From: Nocardioides caeni
Lineage (GTDB): Bacteria > Actinomycetota > Actinomycetes > Propionibacteriales > Nocardioidaceae
Assembly: GCF_004912195.1 (NCBI RefSeq)
Contig: NZ_STGW01000011.1
Location: 22,029 to 86,028 of the forward strand
DNA length: 64,000 nucleotides
Direction: 5' to 3'
In this document: in pieces, positions 44,314 to 53,383 of the stretch
Numbering within the stretch: the stretch's first letter is position 1
Layout of the letters: the number at the start of each line of letters is the position of its first letter
Made by a program: the position numbers and the translations under genes
Notes under the pieces: model-generated
Told to the model about the DNA's origin: nothing
Databases searched by the model: none
What the model saw: only the letters and a program-made list of their open reading frames with translations

Positions 44314-44601
44314 TCAGACGGTCGGGCGCAGGACCTTGGTCCGCAGCACCGACTCGTTCAGCGTGAGCTGACGGTCGAGCTCGTCGACGGTCGCGGGAGC
44401 GGCGGTCAGCTTGATGATCGCGTAGATGCCTTCGGCGTTCTTCTTGATCTCGTAGGCCAGCCGGCGCTTGCCCCAGATGTCGACGTTGTCGACGGTCCCG
44501 CCGTCGTTGCGGACGACGTTCAGGTACTTGTCGAGCGACGGCTGAACCGTCCGCTCGTCGAGGCTCGGGTCGAGGATGACCACGACTTCATAGTTGCGCA
44601 A
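44314..44601 (-). CDS. rpsF: 30S ribosomal protein S6
   Basis: This 95-residue protein matches S6 ([54 protein letters not shown]). The start is a TTG at 44601, supported by a near-perfect AGGAGGT about 10 bases upstream and by the normal S6 length; longer in-frame starts would add an unrelated N-terminus. It is the first gene of the rpsF-ssb-rpsR-rplI cluster. Confidence 0.95.
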   Translation of the reverse strand: MRNYEVVVILDPSLDERTVQPSLDKYLNVVRNDGGTVDNVDIWGKRRLAYEIKKNAEGIYAIIKLTAAPATVDELDRQLTLNESVLRTKVLRPTV

Positions 44602-44760
44602 AGCGGTCTCCACCTCCTCTGGACTTGGCGGCCACGGACTCTCCGTGGCAGGAGGGCTCTGCATGCTGCCGCCCCTCGGTGGGGAGGCAGACGCGACAGG
44701 CTATCAACCGCCGTACGACGCCAACGAATCCGCGAGGCGGGGCCGCGACGCCGCTGCCGA

Positions 44761-46755
44761 CTACTCGAAGACGACCGCGTTCTCGACGACGGCGTCGCCG
44801 ATCGTCAGGGTCGCGATCAGCCCGCCGGAGACGTCCTCGGGGACGTCCACGGAGACGTTGGCGCAGACCTCGCCCGTGCCCAGGCCCCAGGCGCCGGACG
44901 CCTCGCCGACCGAGGCCCCGTCGAAGGTCGTGAACTGGACCTCCAGCGGCGTGCCGTCAGGGATCCCGACACCGAGGAAGTGGGCATAGAGCGTGGCCGG
45001 CAGCGCCACGGCCAGCGACTGCGGGGAGTCGGGCGTCGTGGGCGTGGCGCAGTCGCCGGAGCCGTCGGTCGACCAACCGGTGGGCGCGATGCTGGCCTCG
45101 CCCTGCGCCGGCTCGGGCTCCGGGTCGCCCTCGAAGTACGGCGAGACGTAGGACGGGTCGCCGCCGTCGCGCGCGATGTCGATGACGTCCTGGAGCAGCT
45201 TGACCGGGCGGATGCGACCCGAGCCACCGGAGGTGGGGCCGGCCTGGCCCATCAGGTTGTCGCCGAAGGCCTGGGTGTTGAGGCCGATGAGCTCGCCGTC
45301 GATGTTGATCGACGGACCCCCGGAGTTGCCGCCCGCGATGCGGGCGTCGGTGTCGATCCAGGCCCGCGGGTCGTCGATCGCGTCCTCGGTCAGGAAGGTC
45401 GACACGACGCCCCGCGTGACCGTCAGCGAGGGGTTGTCGGGGCTGCTGAGGTCGGAGCGGATCGACGCGAGCGCCGGGAAGCCGAGCGCCCGGATCTCGT
45501 CGTCCGTCTGGAGCTCGTCGCTGTCGCCGAGCGGGAGCGGCTCGGGCAGGTCGAGGTCGTCCGCGTCGATCTCCTTGCCCTCGAGGTCGCCGGTGATCTG
45601 GAGCAGCGCGACGTCCAGGACACCGTCGGAGACCAGCAGCTCGGCCGTGTAGGTCGGCTCGGCCGGGTCGTCGTCGTCGCCGGTCAGGCTGATCACGATG
45701 CTGACCGGGTCGTCGGCATAGGGGTCCTGGCCCGGAGCGTTGGGGTCGGCGACGTGCGCGTTGGTGATGACGAGACCGTCGTCGCTGATGATCGCGCCGG
45801 AGCCCCAGCCCTGGCCCTGGCCGGACTCGTCGACGTTCCAGACCTGCACCGTCGCGGCCTTGGCGAGCTCGAGCTCCTCCGACGTGAGGGTGTTGGGTCC
45901 GCCGGCGGTCGGGGGGTCGTCCTTCTCGGGCTCGTCGTCACCGCCGAGCAGTACGGCGGCCGCGACCCCGCCGCCGACCAGCACCAGCGCCGCCACCGCG
46001 GCGCCGACCACGGCGAGCGTGCGCCGGCGCTTCTTGGCGGCCAGCGACTTCTGCGCCTTGCCGGCGTCGACGACGGGAACGACCTCGATCTCGGCACCCG
46101 CGGTCGGGTGCCCGAGCATGAGCGTGGTCGGCTCCTCGAGCCGGCGCTGGGTGACCCGGTCCTCGGCGTCGAAGCTGCCGGCGGTCGACCGGTCGACGTA
46201 CCACCAGCCGTCGGGGCGGCCCTCGACCACGGCGTGCAGACGGGACACCGACGGGTCGTCGACGACGACCTCGTTGCCCGGGTCGCGGCCGATCCGGACG
46301 ACCGTGCCGGGCGGGAAGCGGTGGGGCTGGCCGCCGACGCGGACGAGGAGGCCGGGGCCACTGACGTAGCCGGGGCCGGCGGGTCCGGTGTGCGGCACGA
46401 CGGTCTGGGCGAGGCCGGGCGGCGGCAGCGCGCCCGGGCCGGGAGCGGCCGGGCGGTTCTCGGCGCCCTCCGGCAGGGCGACCAGCTCGAGCCCGTCCGC
46501 GGAGCCGAAGCGGACGGAGGTGCGCCCGGTGATCCGTATGTCGGTGACCCGCACGCCGTTGAGATAGGTGCCGCTGCTCGAGCCGCGGTCGACGATCACC
46601 CACGCCGCGCCGTCGTACCTGATCTCGGCGTGGTGGCGCGACACCGTCGGTCCGTCGAGCACCACGGTGCTCCCGAGGTCACGGCCCACGGTGGCGACCT
46701 GTCCCTCCTCGAGGGTCCAGGTCCGGCCGACAGCGTCAATGCGAAGGGTGCCCAC
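44761..46755 (-). CDS. Membrane serine protease with two FHA domains
   Basis: This 664-residue protein begins with FHA domain 1 (about 20-90: VGRDLGSTVVLDGPTVSRHHAEI, GSSSGTYLNGV) and FHA domain 2 (about 145-215: IGRDPGNEVVVDDPSVSRLHAVV). After a basic stop-transfer stretch comes a membrane helix (about 246-270), then an extracytoplasmic trypsin-like domain with catalytic His334 (TNAHVAD), Asp381 (DVALLQI) and Ser478 (GGNSGGP). The last 120 residues are a separate beta-rich tail. Intracellular FHA domains bind phosphothreonine, so a Ser/Thr kinase signal could control the outside protease; this is inference. Confidence 0.88.
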   Translation of the reverse strand: MGTLRIDAVGRTWTLEEGQVATVGRDLGSTVVLDGPTVSRHHAEIRYDGAAWVIVDRGSSSGTYLNGVRVTDIRITGRTSVRFGSADGLELVALPEGAENRPAAPGPGALPPPGLAQTVVPHTGPAGPGYVSGPGLLVRVGGQPHRFPPGTVVRIGRDPGNEVVVDDPSVSRLHAVVEGRPDGWWYVDRSTAGSFDAEDRVTQRRLEEPTTLMLGHPTAGAEIEVVPVVDAGKAQKSLAAKKRRRTLAVVGAAVAALVLVGGGVAAAVLLGGDDEPEKDDPPTAGGPNTLTSEELELAKAATVQVWNVDESGQGQGWGSGAIISDDGLVITNAHVADPNAPGQDPYADDPVSIVISLTGDDDDPAEPTYTAELLVSDGVLDVALLQITGDLEGKEIDADDLDLPEPLPLGDSDELQTDDEIRALGFPALASIRSDLSSPDNPSLTVTRGVVSTFLTEDAIDDPRAWIDTDARIAGGNSGGPSINIDGELIGLNTQAFGDNLMGQAGPTSGGSGRIRPVKLLQDVIDIARDGGDPSYVSPYFEGDPEPEPAQGEASIAPTGWSTDGSGDCATPTTPDSPQSLAVALPATLYAHFLGVGIPDGTPLEVQFTTFDGASVGEASGAWGLGTGEVCANVSVDVPEDVSGGLIATLTIGDAVVENAVVFE

Positions 46756-46842
46756 GCGGCGAAATTAGTGCCTCCGCCCCTCGGACGCGCGGCGAATCAC
46801 CCAACGAGCCGGGTGTCGTCGCCGGCTCCTAAGGTGGAACTC

Positions 46843-47640
46843 ATGAGCGAGCTGCGCATCGGTGCCCACGTCGACCAGGCCGACCCGATCGCCGAGGCGG
46901 CCGCGCGCAACGCCCCGCTGGTGCAGTTCTTCCTCGGCAACCCGCAGTCCTTCAAGGGACCGGTCGTCGCCTACGAGGGCGGCGCCGACGCGCTGCGGGC
47001 CGACGCGGAGGCCGCCGGCGTCGACCTCTACGTGCACGCGCCGTACCTGATCAACGTCGCGACGACCAACAACCGCCAGCGCATCCCCGGCCGCAAGCTG
47101 CTCCAGCAGCACATGGACGCCGCCGCCGAGATCGGCGCCAAGGGCCTGATCGTGCACGGCGGCCATGTCCAGGACGACGACGATCCCGCGAAGGGCTTCG
47201 ACAACTGGCGCAAGGCGGTCGAGGCAACCGACATCAAGATCCCGCTGCTCATCGAGAACACCGCCGGCGGCACCAACGCGATGACCCGCTACCTCGACCG
47301 GATCAAGGGCGTGTGGGACGCGATCTCCTCCGCCGAGGGCGCCGACATGGTCGGCTTCTGCCTCGACACCTGCCACGCCCACGCCGGCGGCAACGCGCTG
47401 GAGACGATCGTCGACGACGTCCGTGCGATCACCGGCCGGATCGACCTGGTCCACGCCAACGACAGCCGCGACGCCTTCGACTCCGGCGCCGACCGCCACA
47501 CCAACTTCGGCGAGGGTCAGATCGACCCCGACCTGCTGGCCCAGGTCATCCGCGACGCCGGCGCACCCGTCGTCTGCGAGACGCCCGGCCCCGCCGACCA
47601 GCACGTCGCCGACTTCGCCTGGCTGCGCGAGCGCCTCTGA
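46843..47640 (+). CDS. nfo: Endonuclease IV-like AP endonuclease (TIM barrel)
   Basis: This 265-residue protein matches endonuclease IV, which cleaves DNA at abasic sites in base-excision repair. The metal-binding residues occur in recognisable blocks: VHAPYLINVA, LIVHGGH, LLIENTAGG, GFCLDTCHAHAGG, VHANDSRDAFDSGADRHTNFGEGQI and VVCETPG. Length and spacing are normal. The ATG at 46843 is divergent from the FHA-protease gene with an 87-base gap. Confidence 0.93.
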   Translation: MSELRIGAHVDQADPIAEAAARNAPLVQFFLGNPQSFKGPVVAYEGGADALRADAEAAGVDLYVHAPYLINVATTNNRQRIPGRKLLQQHMDAAAEIGAKGLIVHGGHVQDDDDPAKGFDNWRKAVEATDIKIPLLIENTAGGTNAMTRYLDRIKGVWDAISSAEGADMVGFCLDTCHAHAGGNALETIVDDVRAITGRIDLVHANDSRDAFDSGADRHTNFGEGQIDPDLLAQVIRDAGAPVVCETPGPADQHVADFAWLRERL

Positions 47641-47671
47641 GGCCGCCCGCGCGCACTGCGATGCGCTCCGC

Positions 47672-48299
47672 TCACGCCACGCGTGAGCAACCAGCATCAC
47701 TGAGCCGCGGGGGACAGCGCGGGCAGGGGCGGAGGGTCCGCTCCCAGCCGAGCCGCTGCAGGATCGTCGCGATCCACCCCGCGGTGCGGCAGGTCGTCCG
47801 GAACACCTGACCGTAGGTGATGCGCAGCGAGGCAACGCCCCCGACCGCGCGCTCGGTGAGCTCGCGGTCGGCGTCGGCGTCATACGCCGCCGGGGTGTCG
47901 TGGAACGCACGACCGTGCAGTTCCACGATGAGCCCGAACTCGTCGTAGCGCACATCGATGTCCGTCCGCCGGCCCGTCGGGGACGGCAACCGTGCGCCCC
48001 CGCTCCACGGCCACCTCCACGACCTGCGGGCGACGGCCCGGGATCGCCGACTCCCCGCAGAGTGCGGCTGGCCACGCCGCAAGGACCGCCACCCACTCAC
48101 GCTGCTCGTAGGTGAGCGGACCGGTGTGGTCGACGTAGACCCCGGAATGCACGCGCCGGATCTCCTTGCGTCGTCGCATCCGGGTGATGTCACCCTCCCC
48201 GGCGCCCGCAGCGATCAGCTGCGCCCGGCTCAGCACCCCGCACTGCGCTCGCAGGAGCTGGGCGAGTCGCGGGTGCCCGAGATCGATCCGGGTGGCCAT
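47672..48299 (-). pseudogene. Broken AbiEi/DUF559-type gene
   Basis: The N-terminal frame from ATG 48299 encodes a winged-helix AbiEi-like domain (LAQLLRAQCGVLSRAQLIAAGAGEGDITRMRRRKEIRRVHSGVYV, ALCGESA). Near 47960-48010 homology moves to another frame, which encodes a DUF559-type endonuclease-like domain (RTDIDVRYDEFGLIVELHGRAFHDT; GWIATILQRLGWERTLRPCPRC). Intact relatives have about 100 residues between these parts, so an internal deletion with a frame change is more likely than a single-base error. Confidence 0.65.
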
Positions 48300-48438
48300 C
48301 CGGCGACCGTGCCACGGCCCGTGCCCAGCGGCCACGAGCTACCCCGGTGCCTGTGGAGGAGAGCGCGGGTCGCACGCGGCGCGGCGGCTGCGGGGGGCTC
48401 GAGACGGTCGCTGGGCGACCTCCTCCGGCGGTGGGGGC

Positions 48439-49134
48439 TCAGCCGACGAGCACGCTGAGGGGCAGTGAGCCGCAGGGGATGGCCTCGCCGCGCCGCTCCG
48501 GCGACACGAGGCGGCCGGTGGGCACGCGGGGGTCGGCGGAGAGCACGACCCGGAAGGACTGGTTGACGACGGTCGCGTCGGCGTCGCGGACGGCGCGGAG
48601 CATCAGCGACTCGAAGGTGTCGAGGAGGGTGTCGGCGCCGACGACGCCGACGACGCGACCGCCGACCTCGACCGGAATGGTCGTGGTGAGCATGTATTCA
48701 TCGCTGCAGACGTAGTCGACGAAGGGGCCCGTCACGTGGGCGCGGCCGGACTCGACGGGCGTGCGATACCACTCCACCCGGCTGTAGTCGACGGGGTCAC
48801 CGGAGCCGGAGAGGGTCGACTGGGCGAGCAGCTGCTGCTCCTCCCCCTGCCACCAGGCGAGGTAGAGGTGCTGGTCGGCGAGGAAGCCCGGCGCGGCGAC
48901 GAAGCCGCCGCCGAAGAGCGGGAGACCGGCGAGCAGGTCGCGGGTGAGCGGGTGGGCGGCGGCGATCAGGTCGGCGGCGAGGAGGGACTCCCGCGAGCAC
49001 ACCTCGACGAGCCCGTCGCGGACGACCTCGAGCGCCGTGATGACCCCGGTGAAGTAGGACTCCACGTCGCGGGCGCAGGCGAGGGCGGCCGGCGACGCCG
49101 CCCCGCTGGTTCCTTCGATCAGCAGCGACCCCAT
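48439..49134 (-). CDS. Soluble Cache-domain protein in polyamine/GABA cluster
   Basis: This 231-residue protein looks like a Cache (dCache/PDC) sensor module (DVESYFTGVITALEVVRDGLVEVC; DEYMLTTTIPVEVGGRVVGVVGADTLLDTFESLMLRAVRDADATVVN) but has no signal peptide or membrane helix and no output domain. The ATG at 49134 has AGGAGG 6 bases upstream. It lies next to a FadR-type regulator and polyamine import genes, so it may bind a polyamine or amine in the cytoplasm; this is inference. Confidence 0.7.
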   Translation of the reverse strand: MGSLLIEGTSGAASPAALACARDVESYFTGVITALEVVRDGLVEVCSRESLLAADLIAAAHPLTRDLLAGLPLFGGGFVAAPGFLADQHLYLAWWQGEEQQLLAQSTLSGSGDPVDYSRVEWYRTPVESGRAHVTGPFVDYVCSDEYMLTTTIPVEVGGRVVGVVGADTLLDTFESLMLRAVRDADATVVNQSFRVVLSADPRVPTGRLVSPERRGEAIPCGSLPLSVLVG

Positions 49135-49250
49135 GGCCACCCTCCTTCCGGGACCCGGCCGGGCCGGTCCCTCACGGCTACCGAACGGCACCGTCGATCG
49201 ACTGTCAAGGTTGTTGGCAAGGAGGTCGGCCACGGTGACGGCCTCGTCTG

Positions 49251-49286
49251 CTGGTTCATCGGGCTGGTTCGTCGGCTGGTCATCGG
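49251..49286. repeat. Three short tandem repeats upstream of Cache gene
   Basis: CTGGTTCATCGG, CTGGTTCGTCGG and CTGGTCATCGG follow one another, overlapping the last few codons of the regulator gene. They lie about 117 bases upstream of the Cache gene ATG and could be regulator-binding sites. Evidence is position and repetition only. Confidence 0.35.
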
Positions 49287-50029
49287 TACGACGCGTGCAG
49301 GACGGCGAGCTCGTCGAGCGCCCCCGCCAGCTGTCGTCGTACGGCGTCACGGGCTCCGGCGCCGTCATGGGCCCGCAGCGCGGTGAGCAGGTCGTGGTGG
49401 CACGCGCGTGTGAAGGCCTGGAACGCGGGGTCGCCGAGCGGCTGACGCAGCAGGGCGCCGAAGTCGGCCTCGAGGCCGACCACCTGCCGGGTCATCCGCG
49501 CCGACTGGCTGAGGGCGGCGAGGGTGAGGTGGAGCTCGGCGTCCGCGTGGCGCCAGTGGCCCGGGTCGACGTCGTCGTCGGCCGGCAGGAGCGAGGCGAG
49601 CAGGTCGACGTCGGGGGCGTCGGCGAGCTCGGCGGCCAGCTCGGCGCAGCCGGTGAGGATCACCAGGTGCAGGGTGCCGCGGTCGTGCAGCTCGACGCGG
49701 GACATCGCGGCCAGCCGCGCGGCCTGGGCGTCGGGGTCGTGCAGGTTGGCGCGGGTGACGTAGCTGCCGCCGTTGCGCCCGCGGGTGGTGGTGATGAGTC
49801 CCTGGGCGCGCAGCGAGACGAGCGCCTCGCGGGCGGTGACGGTGGCGACGCCGAGCATGGCGGCCAGCTCGGACTCGCTGGGCAGCCGCTCGCCGTCGCG
49901 CAGGACGCCGGAGCGGATCGCGTCGGCGAGGCGCTGCTCGACCCGGACGGCGCGGCCGACGTCCTCCAGCGGGGCGAAGATCGCGCCCCGGGTGCGGGTG
50001 CCGTGGCGCGGGCTCGACGTCGCGGTCAT
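49280..50029 (-). CDS. GntR/FadR-family regulator (FCD domain)
   Basis: This 249-residue protein has an N-terminal GntR winged helix (QRLADAIRSGVLRDGERLPSESELAAMLGVATVTAREALVSLRAQGLITTTRGRNGGSYV) and an all-helical FCD effector domain with metal-site residues (ADAELHLTLAALSQSARM; FTRACHHDLLTALRAHD). It is divergent from the PotABCD-like operon and probably represses it until an amine or GABA-type inducer binds. The ligand identity is inferred from context. Confidence 0.88.
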   Translation of the reverse strand: MTATSSPRHGTRTRGAIFAPLEDVGRAVRVEQRLADAIRSGVLRDGERLPSESELAAMLGVATVTAREALVSLRAQGLITTTRGRNGGSYVTRANLHDPDAQAARLAAMSRVELHDRGTLHLVILTGCAELAAELADAPDVDLLASLLPADDDVDPGHWRHADAELHLTLAALSQSARMTRQVVGLEADFGALLRQPLGDPAFQAFTRACHHDLLTALRAHDGAGARDAVRRQLAGALDELAVLHASYR

Positions 50030-50076
50030 CCATCCCCTCCCGGTGGCGCGGTCACACGAACGTTACAGGCGAGACT

Positions 50077-50103
50077 CTAGACATATAACCTCTGGACTCA
50101 TAT
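50077..50103. promoter_or_regulatory. AT-rich direct repeat in regulator/potA gap
   Basis: CTAGACATAT (50077-50086) and CTGGACTCATAT (50092-50103) are spaced 15 bases apart, in an AT-rich island between the FadR-type regulator and the potA-like gene. It is a candidate operator or promoter. GntR operators are usually dyads, so the direct-repeat layout lowers confidence. Confidence 0.35.
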
Positions 50104-50112
50104 GTTTTTCGC

Positions 50113-51225
50113 GTGACCCACGCCACGATGCACTCCGAGATGCACCCCGAGATGCGGCCGGACGGAAGCGACGCCGCCGGCTCGACCGGATCGGGCAAGC
50201 CCGCGATCCGCCTGCGCGGACTGGTCAAGCACTTCGGCGACGTCGCCGCCGTCGACGGCGTCGACCTCGACATCGCCGACGGCGAGTTCTTCTCGATGCT
50301 CGGCCCCTCCGGGTCCGGCAAGACCACGGTCCTGCGCCTGATCGCCGGCTTCGAGTCGGCCACGGCCGGCACGGTCGAGCTCGGCGGACTCGACGTCACG
50401 AAGGCAGCTCCCTTCGAGCGCGACGTCCACACGGTCTTCCAGGACTACGCGCTCTTCCCCCACATGAGCGTCCTCGACAACGTCGCCTACGGCCTGCGGG
50501 TGCGGGGGGTCGGCAAGAAGCAGCGCCGCGAGCGCGCCCGGCGGGCCCTCGACACCGTGCAGCTCGGCCACCTCGGCAGCCGCCGGCCGACCCAGCTCTC
50601 CGGCGGCCAGCGCCAGCGGGTCGCCCTGGCCCGGGCGATCGTGCTGGAGCCGCGGGTGCTGCTGCTCGACGAGCCGCTCGGCGCGCTCGACCTCAAGCTG
50701 CGCGAGCAGATGCAGGTCGAGCTCAAGCAGCTGCAGCGCTCCCTCGGGATCACCTTCGTCTTCGTCACGCACGACCAGGAGGAGGCGCTGACGCTCAGCG
50801 ACCGGATCGCGGTCTTCGACGCCGGCCGCATCCAGCAGCTCGGCTCGCCGCGTGAGATCTACGAGAACCCCGCCTCGGCCTACGTCGCCGGCTTCGTCGG
50901 CACCACCAACCTCTTCGACGCCGACGTCTCCTCCCGCCTGCTCGGCGTCGCGTCCGAGCACGCCGTGCGGCCCGAGCGGCTCCGGCTCTCCGGTGCCGAG
51001 GACACCGAGGCCGCCCGCGATGGCGAGATCCGGCTCGACGCCGTCGTCACCGAGACCATCTATCTCGGCGCCGGCAACCGCGTGCACCTGCGCACCGACG
51101 ACGGCATCGAGCTGGTCGCGCTGGAGCAGTCCACCGGCACCCGCCACGACGCCGACTCCGCCGAGCACCGCGGCGACCACGTCACCGTGCGCTTCTCCCG
51201 CGCCGACGTCGTCGCGCTGGCCTAG
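50113..51225 (+). CDS. potA: Polyamine-type ABC transporter ATPase
   Basis: This 370-residue ATPase has Walker A (GPSGSGKTT), Q-loop (VFQDYALFPHMSVLDNVAYGL), signature LSGGQRQRV, Walker B LLLDEPLGALD and a C-terminal TOBE-like domain (HAVRPERLRLSG), as in PotA. The N-terminus has a Met/His-rich stretch (HATMHSEMHPEM) of unknown role. It starts at GTG 50113 and leads the import operon. Confidence 0.9.
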   Translation: MTHATMHSEMHPEMRPDGSDAAGSTGSGKPAIRLRGLVKHFGDVAAVDGVDLDIADGEFFSMLGPSGSGKTTVLRLIAGFESATAGTVELGGLDVTKAAPFERDVHTVFQDYALFPHMSVLDNVAYGLRVRGVGKKQRRERARRALDTVQLGHLGSRRPTQLSGGQRQRVALARAIVLEPRVLLLDEPLGALDLKLREQMQVELKQLQRSLGITFVFVTHDQEEALTLSDRIAVFDAGRIQQLGSPREIYENPASAYVAGFVGTTNLFDADVSSRLLGVASEHAVRPERLRLSGAEDTEAARDGEIRLDAVVTETIYLGAGNRVHLRTDDGIELVALEQSTGTRHDADSAEHRGDHVTVRFSRADVVALA

Positions 51226-51267
51226 ACCCCCCACCCTCCGAGAATCCCAACCAGAAAGAGACAGTCG

Positions 51268-52449
51268 ATGAAAACTCCCTTCCGGCGCGGCCGCGTGGCC
51301 GTGGCCTGTCTGTCCCTGCTGTCGGTCTCCGTGCTGGCCGCCTGCGGCAGCGGCGACGACGACAAGAAGACCGAAGCGGTCGAGGAGCTCGGCGACACCG
51401 AGGGTCAGGTGTCGATCCTCGCGTGGCCGGGCTACGTCGAGGACGGCAGCAACGACCCGAACGTCGACTGGGTCTCGGCCTTCGAGGAGAAGACCGGCTG
51501 CGAGGTCACGAGCAAGGTCTACGGCACCTCCGACGAGGCGCTCAACCTCGCCAAGTCCGGCGAGTACGACGTCATCGCCGCCTCCGGCGACCTGTCCCTG
51601 CGGCTCATCGCCTCCGACGAGGCCCAGGAGATCAACACCGACCTGGTCCCCAACTACGCCAACGTCTACGACTTCCTCAAGGACACCGAGTGGAACTCGG
51701 TGGACGGCAAGAACTATGGCGTCCCCCACGGCTACGGCGCCAACCTGCTGATGTACAACACCAAGAATTTCGACTCCCCCCACACCTCGTGGGGCGCCGT
51801 CTTCGAGACCTCGGAGCTGGAGAAGAACAAGGGCAAGGTGACGGCGTACGACTCGCCGATCTACATCGCCGACGCCGCGCTCTACCTGATGAAGACCCAG
51901 CCCGACCTGGGCATCGAGAACCCCTACGCGCTCGACCAGGACCAGCTGGACGCCGCCGTGGAGCTGCTGAAGACCCAGCGGGAGTACGTCGGGGAGTACT
52001 GGTCGGACTACCTCAAGGAGATCCAGGCCTTCGAGACCGGTGACTCCGTGGTCGGCACGACCTGGCAGGTCATCAAGAACAACGTCAAGAACAAGGACGT
52101 CGAGGTGACCCTCCCGACCGAGGGCGCCACGGCCTGGAACGACACCTGGATGCTGTCGTCGCAGTCGGAGAACCCCAACTGCGCCTACGCCTGGATGGAC
52201 TACATCCTCAGCCCCGAGGCCAACGCCCAGGCCACGGAGTACTTCGGTGAGGCCCCCAACAGCCCGCAGGCCTGCGAGCAGACGACCGACCCGAAGCACT
52301 GCGACACCTTCCACGCCGGTGACGAGGCCTACGCCGAGCAGCTGTGGTTCTGGCGCACGCCCGTGAAGGAGTGCCTGGACGGCCGCACCGACGTCGAGTG
52401 CACCGACTACGCCCAGTGGACCCAGGCCTGGACGGAGATCAAGGGCTGA
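51268..52449 (+). CDS. potD: Polyamine-type ABC transporter substrate-binding lipoprotein
   Basis: This 393-residue binding protein has a signal peptide with lipobox LAAC and lipidated Cys26. The mature protein has PotD/PotF-type text (VSILAWPGYVEDG; EEKTGCEVTSKVYGTSDEALNLAKSGEYDVIAASGDLSLRLIASDEAQEINTDLVPNYANV). It would capture putrescine, spermidine or a related amine outside the membrane. It lies between the ATPase and permease genes. Confidence 0.9.
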   Translation: MKTPFRRGRVAVACLSLLSVSVLAACGSGDDDKKTEAVEELGDTEGQVSILAWPGYVEDGSNDPNVDWVSAFEEKTGCEVTSKVYGTSDEALNLAKSGEYDVIAASGDLSLRLIASDEAQEINTDLVPNYANVYDFLKDTEWNSVDGKNYGVPHGYGANLLMYNTKNFDSPHTSWGAVFETSELEKNKGKVTAYDSPIYIADAALYLMKTQPDLGIENPYALDQDQLDAAVELLKTQREYVGEYWSDYLKEIQAFETGDSVVGTTWQVIKNNVKNKDVEVTLPTEGATAWNDTWMLSSQSENPNCAYAWMDYILSPEANAQATEYFGEAPNSPQACEQTTDPKHCDTFHAGDEAYAEQLWFWRTPVKECLDGRTDVECTDYAQWTQAWTEIKG

Positions 52450-52450
52450 C

Positions 52451-53383
52451 ATGTCCACCACGTCCAGCGTCCCTGACGCCCACGAAGGCGCCCGGAACGA
52501 CCAGGCCCCGGCCCCCGCACCGCGGGGGCCGGTGGCCCGGCCGGGCTCCCGGCTGCTCCACCGCTGGGTGTGGCTGCGGCTGAGCCTCCTGCTCTCCGCA
52601 CCGCTGGCCTGGATGGTGCTGATCTACGTCGTCGCGCTGGCGGCGCTGCTGATCACCTCGCTGTGGTCGGTCGACAGCCTCAGCAGCGAGATCGACCGCA
52701 CCTGGACGCTGGACAACTTCCGCACGCTGATCGAGAACGAGGTCTATCGCAACGTCACGGTCCGCACGGTCGGCGTCGCCCTCGCGGTGACGGTCATCGA
52801 CGTGGCCATCGCGCTGCCGATCGCGTTCTACATGGCCAAGGTCGCCTCGCCGCGGGCGCGACGGATGCTCGTCGTCGCGGTCCTCACCCCGCTGTGGGCG
52901 AGCTACCTGGTCAAGGTCTTCTCCTGGCGCGTGGTCCTCTCCGAGGGCGGTCTCGCCGAGTGGAGCGGACTCGGGTCACCGGGCTACGGCCTCACCGCCG
53001 TGGTCATCACCCAGGCCTACATCTGGCTGCCCTACGTGATCCTGCCGATCTTCGCCGCCCTCGAGCGGGTGCCCGACTCGCTGCTGGAGGCGGCCGGCGA
53101 CCTCGGCGCCCCGACCTCGATGGTGGTGCGCTCGATCGTGATGCCGCTGCTCGTGCCGGGCATCGTCGCCGGCGCCATCTTCAGCTTCTCCCTGACGCTG
53201 GGCGACTACATCACCGTCAACATCGTCGGCGGCGCCAACCAGATGCTCGGCAACCTCGTCTTCGTCAATGCCGGCGCAGCCAACAACCTCCCGCTCGCGG
53301 CCGCCATCGCGATGATCCCGATCGTGGTGATGCTCGTGCTGCTGACCGCCATCCGCCGTACTGGCGCACTGGAGAACATCTGA
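52451..53383 (+). CDS. potB: Polyamine-type ABC transporter permease (PotB-like)
   Basis: This 310-residue permease has six membrane helices after a proline-rich N-terminus and the EAA loop (LEAAGDLGAPTSMVVRSIVMPLLVPGIVAGAIFSFSLTLGDYIT). It begins 1 base after the binding-protein gene, and its stop overlaps the next start by one base (TGATG). Confidence 0.9.
   Translation: MSTTSSVPDAHEGARNDQAPAPAPRGPVARPGSRLLHRWVWLRLSLLLSAPLAWMVLIYVVALAALLITSLWSVDSLSSEIDRTWTLDNFRTLIENEVYRNVTVRTVGVALAVTVIDVAIALPIAFYMAKVASPRARRMLVVAVLTPLWASYLVKVFSWRVVLSEGGLAEWSGLGSPGYGLTAVVITQAYIWLPYVILPIFAALERVPDSLLEAAGDLGAPTSMVVRSIVMPLLVPGIVAGAIFSFSLTLGDYITVNIVGGANQMLGNLVFVNAGAANNLPLAAAIAMIPIVVMLVLLTAIRRTGALENI

Noticed and set aside
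44287..46842. A long in-frame extension upstream of nfo
   Set aside because: It overlaps the FHA-protease gene antisense; endonuclease IV homology begins exactly at the ATG at 46843.
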